From Bacillota bacterium (GTDB lineage Bacteria; Bacillota; Bacilli; Bacillales_A; Planococcaceae), in NCBI GenBank assembly GCA_023405135.1, contig JAEXYZ010000088.1, positions 1 to 11,270 on the forward strand: a stretch of DNA of 11,270 nt, written 5' to 3'. The notes below the pieces were generated by a model. That model saw only the letters and a list, made by a program, of their open reading frames with translations, was not told the origin of the DNA and did not search any database. This document shows, one piece after another, positions 5,536-11,270 of this stretch (position 1 is the stretch's first letter; each line of letters begins with the position of its first letter). A program made the position numbers and the translations under genes.

Positions 5536-6780
5536 ATGGCTGAAAATTTAAATCTTTTTACTTCAACACAAGATGTAATTAAAGAAGCGTTAAATAAACT
5601 GGGTTATGATGAAGCAATGTATGATTTATTAAAAGAACCACTTCGTATGCTACATGTTCGTATTCCAGTGAAAATGGATGATGGTACTACAAAAGTTTTC
5701 ACAGCATACCGTGCGCAACATAATGATGCTGTTGGACCTACAAAAGGTGGGGTACGTTTCCACCCAATGGTAAATGAGGATGAAGTTAAAGCGCTTTCAA
5801 TGTGGATGACATTAAAATGCGGTATTGTTGATTTACCATATGGAGGAGGAAAAGGCGGAATTATTTGTGACCCACGCCAAATGTCAATGGGGGAACTAGA
5901 ACGTTTAAGTCGAGGTTATGTTCGTGCAATTAGTCAAATTGTAGGACCAACGAAAGATATCCCTGCTCCAGACGTATTTACGAATGCGCAAATTATGGCT
6001 TGGATGATGGATGAATATAGCCGCATGGATGAATTTAATTCTCCAGGTTTTATTACAGGTAAGCCGATTGTTCTTGGTGGTTCTCAAGGACGAGATCGTG
6101 CTACTGCAGAAGGTGTAACAATTGTTATTCAAGAAGCAGCGAAAAAACGTGGTATCGATATTAAAGGAGCAAGAATTGTAATCCAAGGATTCGGTAATGC
6201 TGGTAGTTTCTTAGCGAAATTTATGAGTGACTTAGGTGCAAAAGTAATTGGTATTTCAGATGCATATGGTGCACTTCACGACCCTAATGGTTTAGATATT
6301 GATTATTTACTAGATCGTCGTGACAGTTTTGGAACAGTAACTACTTTATTTGAAAACACAATTTCAAACCAAGAACTATTAGAATTAGATTGTGATATTT
6401 TAGTACCTGCAGCAATTGAAAATCAAATTACTGCTGAAAATGCGCATGATATTAAAGCTAGTATTGTTGTTGAAGCTGCTAATGGACCAACGACTGCAGA
6501 GGCAACAAAAATATTAACAGATCGCGGCATTCTATTAGTTCCTGACGTTTTAGCGTCTGCTGGTGGTGTAACTGTATCTTACTTTGAATGGGTACAAAAT
6601 AACCAAGGTTACTACTGGTCTGCTGATGAAGTCCGCGAAAAATTGTATAAAAAAATGGTAGAAGCTTTCGAAAATGTATATACTACTGCTACAACTCGCA
6701 ATATTAATATGCGATTGGCTGCATATATGGTAGGAGTTCGTCGTACAGCTGAAGCATCTCGCTTCCGTGGTTGGGTATAA
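5536..6780 (+). CDS. gudB: Glutamate dehydrogenase, NAD-type catabolic (GudB/RocG)
   Basis: The enzyme deaminates glutamate to 2-oxoglutarate and ammonia, linking amino-acid breakdown to the TCA cycle. The protein is 414 residues, the small hexameric class. Visible features are QHNDAVGPTKGGVRFHP (61-77) with Lys70, PYGGGKGG with catalytic Lys106, PAPDV with catalytic Asp146, and the Rossmann motif GFGNAG (218-223). The start ATG at 5536 has AGAGG 8 bases upstream, so an earlier in-frame ATG at 5482 without a site is not used. The segment DEVKALSMWM holds one copy of the VKA triplet. It therefore lacks the duplication known to inactivate GudB in laboratory Bacillus subtilis, and should be active. 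GudB and RocG cannot be told apart firmly here; genomic position beside yugI and yugJ-like genes is my reason for the name. It has its own terminator. Confidence 0.95.
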   Translation: MAENLNLFTSTQDVIKEALNKLGYDEAMYDLLKEPLRMLHVRIPVKMDDGTTKVFTAYRAQHNDAVGPTKGGVRFHPMVNEDEVKALSMWMTLKCGIVDLPYGGGKGGIICDPRQMSMGELERLSRGYVRAISQIVGPTKDIPAPDVFTNAQIMAWMMDEYSRMDEFNSPGFITGKPIVLGGSQGRDRATAEGVTIVIQEAAKKRGIDIKGARIVIQGFGNAGSFLAKFMSDLGAKVIGISDAYGALHDPNGLDIDYLLDRRDSFGTVTTLFENTISNQELLELDCDILVPAAIENQITAENAHDIKASIVVEAANGPTTAEATKILTDRGILLVPDVLASAGGVTVSYFEWVQNNQGYYWSADEVREKLYKKMVEAFENVYTTATTRNINMRLAAYMVGVRRTAEASRFRGWV

Positions 6781-6793
6781 TCAGATAGAATGG

Positions 6794-6827
6794 GCTATGT
6801 AAAGAATTTCTTTACATAGCTTTTTTT
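6794..6827 (+). terminator. Intrinsic terminator after gudB
   Basis: GCTATGTAAAG (6794-6804) and CTTTACATAGC (6810-6820) form an 11-bp perfect stem with a 5-base loop, followed by seven T (6821-6827). It ends only 15 bases before the yugJ ribosome binding site. Confidence 0.9.
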
Positions 6828-6841
6828 ATTGAAAACATTGA

Positions 6842-6851
6842 AGGGGAGAGG
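6842..6851 (+). promoter_or_regulatory. Ribosome binding site deciding the yugJ start
   Basis: AGGGGAGAGG lies directly upstream of the TTG at 6856. The earlier in-frame TTG at 6829 would place this site inside the gene and abuts the T run of the gudB terminator, so 6856 is preferred. Confidence 0.8.
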
Positions 6852-6855
6852 AATA

Positions 6856-8019
6856 TTGAACAATTTCTCATTTTACAATCCAGTACGTCTACATTTCGGA
6901 AAAGGACAAATAAGTCAGTTAGAACAGGAATTACCTCAATATGGGCATAATATTTTAGTTGTCTATGGAGGAGGAAGTATAAAGAAAAGTGGCTTGTACA
7001 ATGAAGTAATGACCCTCTTAAAACAGTTAAATATGAATGTTTTTGAGTTGAGCGGTGTAGAGCCAAATCCGAGAGTGGAAACGGCAAGAAAAGGTATTGA
7101 AATTTGTAAAAAAGAATCTATTGATTTCGTTTTAGCTGTTGGCGGTGGTTCTGTAATAGACTGCTCTAAATTGATTTGTGCTGGAGCTAAAGTAGATGAA
7201 GATGCTTGGAACATAGTTGTTAAGAAAACAACGGTTAAGGATGCTCTTCCTTTAGGAACAATTCTTACCCTTGCAGCAACTGGCTCAGAAATGAATTCAG
7301 GTTCTGTAATATCAAATGAAGAAACAAAAGAAAAGTATGGTTGGGGACATCCATTGGTATTTCCAAAGTTCTCAATTTTAGATCCAACTTATACGTTCAC
7401 TGTACCGAAAAATCATACAGTTTACGGAATGGTTGATATTATGTCGCATGTTTTTGAACAATATTTTCACAATGCGACGAACACACCTATTACAGATGAG
7501 ATGTGTGAAGGTGTATTGCGCACAGTAATTAATACAGCACCGAAATTAATTCAGGATTTAGAAAATTACGAGCTACGTGAAACAATTTTATTAGCTGGCA
7601 CAGTTGCTCTTAATGGTTTCTTATCGATTGGATCAAGAGGAGATTGGGCAACACATAATATAGAACATTCTGTATCAGCCGTTTATGATATTCCTCATGG
7701 TGGTGGATTAGCGATTATTTTTCCAAATTGGATGCGTTATAATGTGTCTGTCGATCCTGAACGTTTTGCTGGGTTGGCTGTTAGAGTATTTAACGTTGAT
7801 CCAAATGGAAAAACATCTGAACAAATAGCTCTTGAAGGAATTGAGCGTTTGAGAGAATTTTGGACATCCATTGGAGCTCCGAGCAGACTCGCTGATTATA
7901 ATATTGATGATTCAGAGTTGGAGACACTTGTTGAAAAATCAATGGTAAATGGACCGTTTGGTAGATTTAAAACATTACAAGCAGAAGATGTTCGCAAAAT
8001 ATTAGAAATGTCTTTATAA
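6856..8019 (+). CDS. yugJ: Iron-containing alcohol dehydrogenase (YugJ/BdhA type)
   Basis: This is a group III, metal-dependent alcohol dehydrogenase that interconverts alcohols and aldehydes with NAD(P)(H); homologues are called NADH-dependent butanol dehydrogenases. With the TTG start it has 387 residues, the family's usual length. The N-terminal Rossmann-like half carries YGGGSIKKSG (37-46) and AVGGGSVIDCSK (94-105). The helical C-terminal half carries the metal ligands Asp194 and His198 in DIMSHVFEQY, His267 in WATHNIEH, and His281 in PHGGGLAI. All four are present, so the protein should be active. The true substrate is not deducible. It follows gudB, with a terminator between and no room for a promoter after it, so it may depend on read-through or on a promoter inside the end of gudB. 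Confidence 0.93.
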   Translation: MNNFSFYNPVRLHFGKGQISQLEQELPQYGHNILVVYGGGSIKKSGLYNEVMTLLKQLNMNVFELSGVEPNPRVETARKGIEICKKESIDFVLAVGGGSVIDCSKLICAGAKVDEDAWNIVVKKTTVKDALPLGTILTLAATGSEMNSGSVISNEETKEKYGWGHPLVFPKFSILDPTYTFTVPKNHTVYGMVDIMSHVFEQYFHNATNTPITDEMCEGVLRTVINTAPKLIQDLENYELRETILLAGTVALNGFLSIGSRGDWATHNIEHSVSAVYDIPHGGGLAIIFPNWMRYNVSVDPERFAGLAVRVFNVDPNGKTSEQIALEGIERLREFWTSIGAPSRLADYNIDDSELETLVEKSMVNGPFGRFKTLQAEDVRKILEMSL

Positions 8020-8044
8020 ATTGTGAATAGTGTTTTAAAAAACT

Positions 8045-8090
8045 AAAAGTCGATTGCTCACTAAATAATAATAGTGGCGAATCGACTTTT
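8045..8090. terminator. Bidirectional terminator between yugJ and the CDF gene
   Basis: AAAAGTCGATT (8045-8055) pairs with 8080-8090, and CACTA (8059-8063) with TAGTG (8072-8076) above a 3 by 3 internal loop. A and T runs flank the stem, so it can stop transcription from both convergent genes. Confidence 0.8.
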
Positions 8091-8116
8091 TATTTTGCAT
8101 GACTGATTAAATCTTT

Positions 8117-9115
8117 TTATTTCATTCCATCTGATGGATCTGTTGTCTTTTTATTTAAATGGTGCTCCCATTCAGTAACATTATCTTCTTCATCAAAAGA
8201 TATCATTACTTTTGTTACACCCTTTTGACTCAAGATTAATTCCACAAGATGGTCTCGTACATCATCTAAATAGGCAAGGGATTTATTAGGATCTGTTTCG
8301 GCAACAAGATCTACGTGTAAAAATTCACCTTCTTTTACAACTTCTAATCGTTGAATATCACTAACGTTAGGGTCTTCCATGACAAGATTTCCGATATGAA
8401 TAAGCATTTCTTCATCTGTTTCACCAATTGCCCCACGAGCATTATCTAAAAATACACGGCCAACTACATAAAACATCATAATCCCAATAATCATTGAAAC
8501 GATACCTTCTAGAGCAGCAAATCCTGTGAAGTGTGCAATAATAATTGCTAAGAATGCTAATATGTTCCCGCTCGTAGCAACTAAATCTTCCATCCATACA
8601 AGTTTTGTAGCAGGCTTTGCACGCTTTACAAAAGGAATTGATTTTGGAATAGCAAAAAATCCCGCATGATCTTGACCGACCTCATGAAGTACTTCCTTCG
8701 CAGCTTTATGAAGTACAGTTCCTTCTAAAATTGTCCCGATTAGTAACACTCCAAGGGCAATCCATACTCCTTCCGATTCAACAACAGGGTGTATAAAATG
8801 ATGCCACCCCTCTTTTACTGTTTCGTATGAAAGAATAGCTACAATTAAAACGGCACCTAAACATACTAGATTAACAACACGACCAAAGCCATTTGGAAAA
8901 CGTTTTGTTGGCGCTTTTTTTGAAAGGGCTGAACCAACGAAAACAAAAAATTGGTTCGCTGCATCGCCTAGAGAGTGCATCATTTCTGCAAACATTGCAA
9001 CATTTCCTGTAAAAAAATAAGCAACCCCTTTAAGAATTCCTAGAAATAAGTTAACGATTGATGCAACTAGTGAAGGCTTATTTCCACCCTTTAATAATTT
9101 GAAAATTTCACTCAT
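8117..9115 (-). CDS. Cation diffusion facilitator (CDF) family metal transporter
   Basis: The protein is 332 residues, inferred to sit in the cytoplasmic membrane and export divalent metal (zinc, manganese, iron or cobalt) in exchange for protons. It shows about six hydrophobic segments near residues 13-35, 38-62, 78-98, 115-135, 178-198 and 200-220, followed by a soluble ferredoxin-like C-terminal domain (about 235-310). TM2 has the CDF metal pair His47 and Asp51 in MMHSLGDAAN. The equivalent TM5 region reads WMEDLVATSGN, with Asp177 but Thr181 where the second acid is often found, and the loop before it is unusually long and basic. This resembles the ZNT9-like branch more than the YiiP type (inference). 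The start ATG at 9115 has GGAGG 7 bases upstream. It lies 14 bases after the MgtC-like gene and is probably co-transcribed. Metal specificity is not readable. Confidence 0.88.
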   Translation of the reverse strand: MSEIFKLLKGGNKPSLVASIVNLFLGILKGVAYFFTGNVAMFAEMMHSLGDAANQFFVFVGSALSKKAPTKRFPNGFGRVVNLVCLGAVLIVAILSYETVKEGWHHFIHPVVESEGVWIALGVLLIGTILEGTVLHKAAKEVLHEVGQDHAGFFAIPKSIPFVKRAKPATKLVWMEDLVATSGNILAFLAIIIAHFTGFAALEGIVSMIIGIMMFYVVGRVFLDNARGAIGETDEEMLIHIGNLVMEDPNVSDIQRLEVVKEGEFLHVDLVAETDPNKSLAYLDDVRDHLVELILSQKGVTKVMISFDEEDNVTEWEHHLNKKTTDPSDGMK

Positions 9116-9129
9116 AAATTTTCCTCCAA

Positions 9130-9852
9130 TTAACCTAAGTTTTCAATTTCGATTTTTTTTACATAAGGAAGCGAATGTAATGTACGATAAATGGTCATTG
9201 TATCTGTTCGAAATAGAGTTGAGAATCTTATATCGACCTCATAAAGAAATTGATTTGATGAAACTAGGATGTCTTTTATACGGATGTTATCTATATACAT
9301 CTCATTTTCTTTCATAAATACAAGGAGGTTATCGATATTTTCCTTATCATCTAATCTAATTTTTAAAGCTAATTCCTTCATTCGTATTCGTTTAGGTCCA
9401 ATCCTTAGTAAAAACGGTGCGATAAGTTCTATTCCGATAACGACAATAACAACTGTTACAAAAGCTTCTATATAAAATCCAGCGCCAACAGCTATGCCAA
9501 TTCCTGCAGCCCCCCAAATCATTGCAGCGGTTGTTAAGCCAGTTATACTATCGTTTCCTTTTCGTAAAATAACGCCAGCACCTAAAAAACCTATACCGCT
9601 AACAATTTGGGCTGCTAAACGAAGAGGATCCATTGTAATATTAATATCGTCACGTGCAGGTGTACTATATGCAGTTTCAATCGAAATAATTGTTAATAAA
9701 CAGCTAAAAGTTGCAATTACTAAACTTGTTTTTAAGCCAATAGGTTTCTTTTTCAATTCTCTTTCGATACCGATAATTAAACTTAAAGTCGCTGCAACAA
9801 CAAGTTTTACGATAATTTCGTAAGAGAAAGGTTCACTAAAAATTATGTTCAA
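9130..9852 (-). CDS. MgtC/SapB-family membrane protein
   Basis: The protein has 240 residues. The N-terminal half is a hydrophobic MgtC/SapB domain with about four to five membrane segments (roughly 10-28, 40-60, 78-97, 104-123, 127-150). Family hallmarks are GIERELKKKPIGLKT (28-42), RLAAQIVSGIGFLGAGVIL (78-96) and GLTTAAMIW (105-113). The C-terminal domain (about 157-240) looks soluble and ACT-like. In other bacteria such proteins act in magnesium-limited growth and modulate the ATP synthase or Mg2+ handling; here the role is inferred. The start is TTG at 9852, with GGAGGA (9859-9864) just upstream; no better ATG exists nearby. It is first in a two-gene leftward unit with the CDF transporter, which fits metal homeostasis. 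The short 5' region leaves no space for a full magnesium riboswitch. Confidence 0.88.
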   Translation of the reverse strand: MNIIFSEPFSYEIIVKLVVAATLSLIIGIERELKKKPIGLKTSLVIATFSCLLTIISIETAYSTPARDDINITMDPLRLAAQIVSGIGFLGAGVILRKGNDSITGLTTAAMIWGAAGIGIAVGAGFYIEAFVTVVIVVIGIELIAPFLLRIGPKRIRMKELALKIRLDDKENIDNLLVFMKENEMYIDNIRIKDILVSSNQFLYEVDIRFSTLFRTDTMTIYRTLHSLPYVKKIEIENLG

Positions 9853-9916
9853 TTAGGGTCCTCCTTTTTTCTTATTGATAACGGTGGTTAATAATGCCAG
9901 AATAAGAATTAGTCTC

Positions 9917-9946
9917 TTGTTTTATTAATATAGCAAAAAATATAAA
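9917..9946 (+). promoter_or_regulatory. Candidate promoter of the EamA transporter gene
   Basis: TTGTTT (9917-9922), 18 bases, TATAAA (9941-9946) precede the ATG at 9964 by less than 20 bases, so the leader would be short. The 110-base gap to the divergent MgtC-like gene is AT-rich and must hold both promoters; the minus-strand one is not clear. Confidence 0.4.
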
Positions 9947-9963
9947 GAATGGGGTTATAAAAA

Positions 9964-10863
9964 ATGGAAAAACCAGGTATACCTCCGTATATTCCTATTA
10001 TTATTGGTGTTATTTCAATTTCTTTATCTGCAATTTTAGTTAAATTGGCTAATGCTGATGCAGGAATTATTGCTTTCTATAGAATGCTTTTTTCGGTATT
10101 AATTATGAGTCCGGTTTTCTTTTATAAATATGTACATGAAATTAAAATACTGTCAAAAAGAGATTGGATCTTTTCATCAATTGCAGGTATCTTTTTAGCT
10201 TTTCATTTTATATTATGGTTTGAATCGTTAAATTACACTTCGGTAGCAAGTTCAACTGTCCTTGTTACATTACAACCGTTGTTTGCGTTTATAGGTACAT
10301 ATTTTTTCTTTAAAGAAAAAATATCGGCAAAAACAATTATTTCGGGTATCGTTGCAATTTTAGGGAGTGTATTAATTAGTTGGGGAGATTTTAAAATAAG
10401 TGGTAATGCGTTTTATGGAGATATTCTTGCGTTAATAGCATGTGCGTTAGTAACTGGTTATTTACTTTTTGGACAAGATGTACGTAAACGAATCACATTA
10501 ATTACTTATACAATGGTAGTATACTCGATAAGTACAGTTGTATTATTTTTTTATGTACTATTAAAGGGAGAATCCTTTGGTCCATACTCTACAATGGACT
10601 GGGTATGGTTTTTATTACTCGCAATTATCCCAAATCTATTAGGGCATACTTTGTTTAATTGGGCTTTGAAATGGGTAAGTACAAATGTTATTTCGGTCGC
10701 GGTATTATTTGAACCAATTGGTGCTGCAATTTTAGCGTATTTTATTTTTGTAGAGAAACTAATAGCGACTCAAATTATTGGTGGTATAATTGTAATCGCG
10801 GGAATTATGCTGTTTGTTGTAGATTTTAAAATAATAAGTAAGTTTTTTATAAAAAATGCTTGA
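9964..10863 (+). CDS. EamA/DMT-superfamily transporter
   Basis: A 299-residue membrane protein with about ten hydrophobic segments arranged as two EamA repeats (about residues 10-140 and 150-288). The repeat signature appears twice: LQPLFAFIGTYFFFKEKIS (103-121) and FEPIGAAILAYFIFVEKLIA (249-268), each with a Pro then Glu at matching places and a following Gly-rich helix. DMT proteins of this kind export amino acids, metabolites or drugs; the substrate here is unknown. The start ATG at 9964 follows a G-rich site (9951-9954). It stands alone, and no strong terminator lies between it and the rRNA promoter downstream. There is no sign of damage. Confidence 0.9.
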   Translation: MEKPGIPPYIPIIIGVISISLSAILVKLANADAGIIAFYRMLFSVLIMSPVFFYKYVHEIKILSKRDWIFSSIAGIFLAFHFILWFESLNYTSVASSTVLVTLQPLFAFIGTYFFFKEKISAKTIISGIVAILGSVLISWGDFKISGNAFYGDILALIACALVTGYLLFGQDVRKRITLITYTMVVYSISTVVLFFYVLLKGESFGPYSTMDWVWFLLLAIIPNLLGHTLFNWALKWVSTNVISVAVLFEPIGAAILAYFIFVEKLIATQIIGGIIVIAGIMLFVVDFKIISKFFIKNA

Positions 10864-11005
10864 TTTATATTTTTGTTTGATATATATTATTACTTGTCCT
10901 TAAGGACGATATTAGTTTTAGAAAGATATTTTCAAATAGTATCCTTTGTTTTCTTTTGGATAAGTAATAATAGCAAGACTGTTTAAATGATAATTAGAAT
11001 TTCGT
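10864..11005. other. AT-rich region between the EamA gene and the rRNA promoter
   Basis: No gene is seen. The one structured site is the perfect 12-bp palindrome GTCCTTAAGGAC (10896-10907). In RNA it would form a short stem with a UUAA loop but no following U run, so it is a poor terminator. The AT-rich stretch before 11006 could be an UP element for the rRNA promoter. Confidence 0.4.
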
Positions 11006-11035
11006 TTGACAGAAATGTTTGAAATGTGATAGAAT
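11006..11035 (+). promoter_or_regulatory. rRNA operon promoter
   Basis: A perfect -35 TTGACA (11006-11011), an 18-base spacer and TAGAAT (11030-11035) lie about 165 bases before mature 16S rRNA. This is the expected strong vegetative promoter of an rrn operon in this group. The upstream DNA is AT-rich. I saw only one confident promoter, whereas Bacillus rrn operons often have two. Confidence 0.8.
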
Positions 11036-11042
11036 ACAAAAG

Positions 11043-11200
11043 TTGCTGTTGAAAGAATAGTATGTATGAACCTTGAAAACTGAACAACAAAACGTTAATG
11101 AATAAAGTTTTTAGTAACTGACCCTCGTCAGTGAATGAAACATAATTTTGGACATCAAATATGATGCCAGTGTAATTTAGAGCTTTTATCAAATTTTTCT
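11043..11200 (+). promoter_or_regulatory. 16S rRNA leader with boxA-like sequence and hairpins
   Basis: The leader contains a boxA-like stretch, GAACCTTGAAAACTGAAC (11068-11085), the region that in bacterial rRNA operons recruits Nus factors for antitermination. It also holds a perfect hairpin, ACTGAC-CCTC-GTCAGT (11117-11132), and a second one with CATC/GATG arms (11153-11166). The segment just before 11201 should be one arm of the RNase III processing stem, the partner of which is beyond the window. Confidence 0.6.
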
Positions 11201-11270
11201 TTTATGGAGAGTTTGATCCTGGCTCAGGACGAACGCTGGCGGCGTGCCTAATACATGCAAGTCGAGCGAA
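11201..11270 (+). rRNA. rrs: 16S ribosomal RNA, 5' end (partial)
   Basis: The first 70 bases of 16S rRNA are present and the gene runs off the right edge. The universal 5' primer-site sequence AGAGTTTGATCCTGGCTCAG lies at 11208-11227, which puts rRNA position 1 near 11201. It is followed by the universal GACGAACGCTGGCGGCGTGC and CTAATACATGCAAGTCGAGC. The first bases read TTTATGGAGAG, as in Bacillales. It is read rightward, in line with yugI, rocA, gudB and yugJ. Confidence 0.98.

Noticed and set aside
9494..9823. Plus-strand 109-codon open frame opposite the MgtC-like gene
   Set aside because: It is a mirror of the real gene on the other strand; the MgtC motifs, ribosome binding site and operon context support the minus strand.
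9853..9963. Magnesium riboswitch upstream of the MgtC-like gene
   Set aside because: Only about 110 bases separate the divergent genes and no conserved M-box pairing was seen.
1..11270. CRISPR array, tRNA genes, toxin-antitoxin or phage-defence system
   Set aside because: No regularly spaced direct repeats, tRNA cloverleaf or defence-type protein motifs were seen. The XRE-like gene has no toxin partner beside it.

Overview
The window looks like a chromosomal segment of a low-G+C Gram-positive of the Bacillales, most likely a Lysinibacillus/Solibacillus-type member of the Planococcaceae. The reasons are AT-rich DNA, strong AGGAGG-type ribosome binding sites, many TTG/GTG starts, a Bacillus-type gene set (PatB, YugI, RocA, GudB, YugJ), and the start of a 16S rRNA gene with a Firmicutes-type promoter and leader. 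The genus is an inference from these traits; no search was run.

Layout from left to right. Positions 1-931 are one decayed IS3-family (IS150-like) insertion sequence. Its terminal repeats are intact, but an internal deletion has removed the middle of the transposase and a catalytic Asp is changed. At 995-2185 is a leftward patB/malY-type aminotransferase-fold C-S lyase. A compact intergenic region separates it from a divergent small DUF1871-type gene (2251-2511), which converges on a small XRE-type regulator (2558-2767); a perfect 21-bp hairpin lies between those two. Next come rightward yugI (S1-domain protein), rocA (1-pyrroline-5-carboxylate dehydrogenase), gudB (glutamate dehydrogenase) and yugJ (iron-type alcohol dehydrogenase), each followed by its own intrinsic terminator. 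Leftward at 8117-9852 is a two-gene unit of an MgtC/SapB-type membrane protein followed by a cation diffusion facilitator. A rightward EamA/DMT transporter (9964-10863) is followed by about 340 bases of rRNA promoter and leader, and the 16S rRNA gene begins near 11201 and runs off the window.

The metabolic core is rocA plus gudB. RocA oxidises the pyrroline-5-carboxylate/glutamate semialdehyde made from arginine, ornithine or proline to glutamate, and GudB deaminates glutamate to 2-oxoglutarate and ammonia, so the pair feeds amino-acid carbon into the TCA cycle and regenerates NADH. YugJ could use NADH to reduce aldehydes, but its substrate cannot be read from the sequence. The MgtC/CDF pair suggests divalent-metal homeostasis.

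I did not find a clear new biological system. The points most worth a second look are the IS-end hairpin that can hide the transposase ribosome binding site, a G+C-richer orphan segment upstream of rocA, the lack of room for a promoter between the gudB terminator and yugJ, and the two-promoter plus palindrome arrangement in front of gudB.
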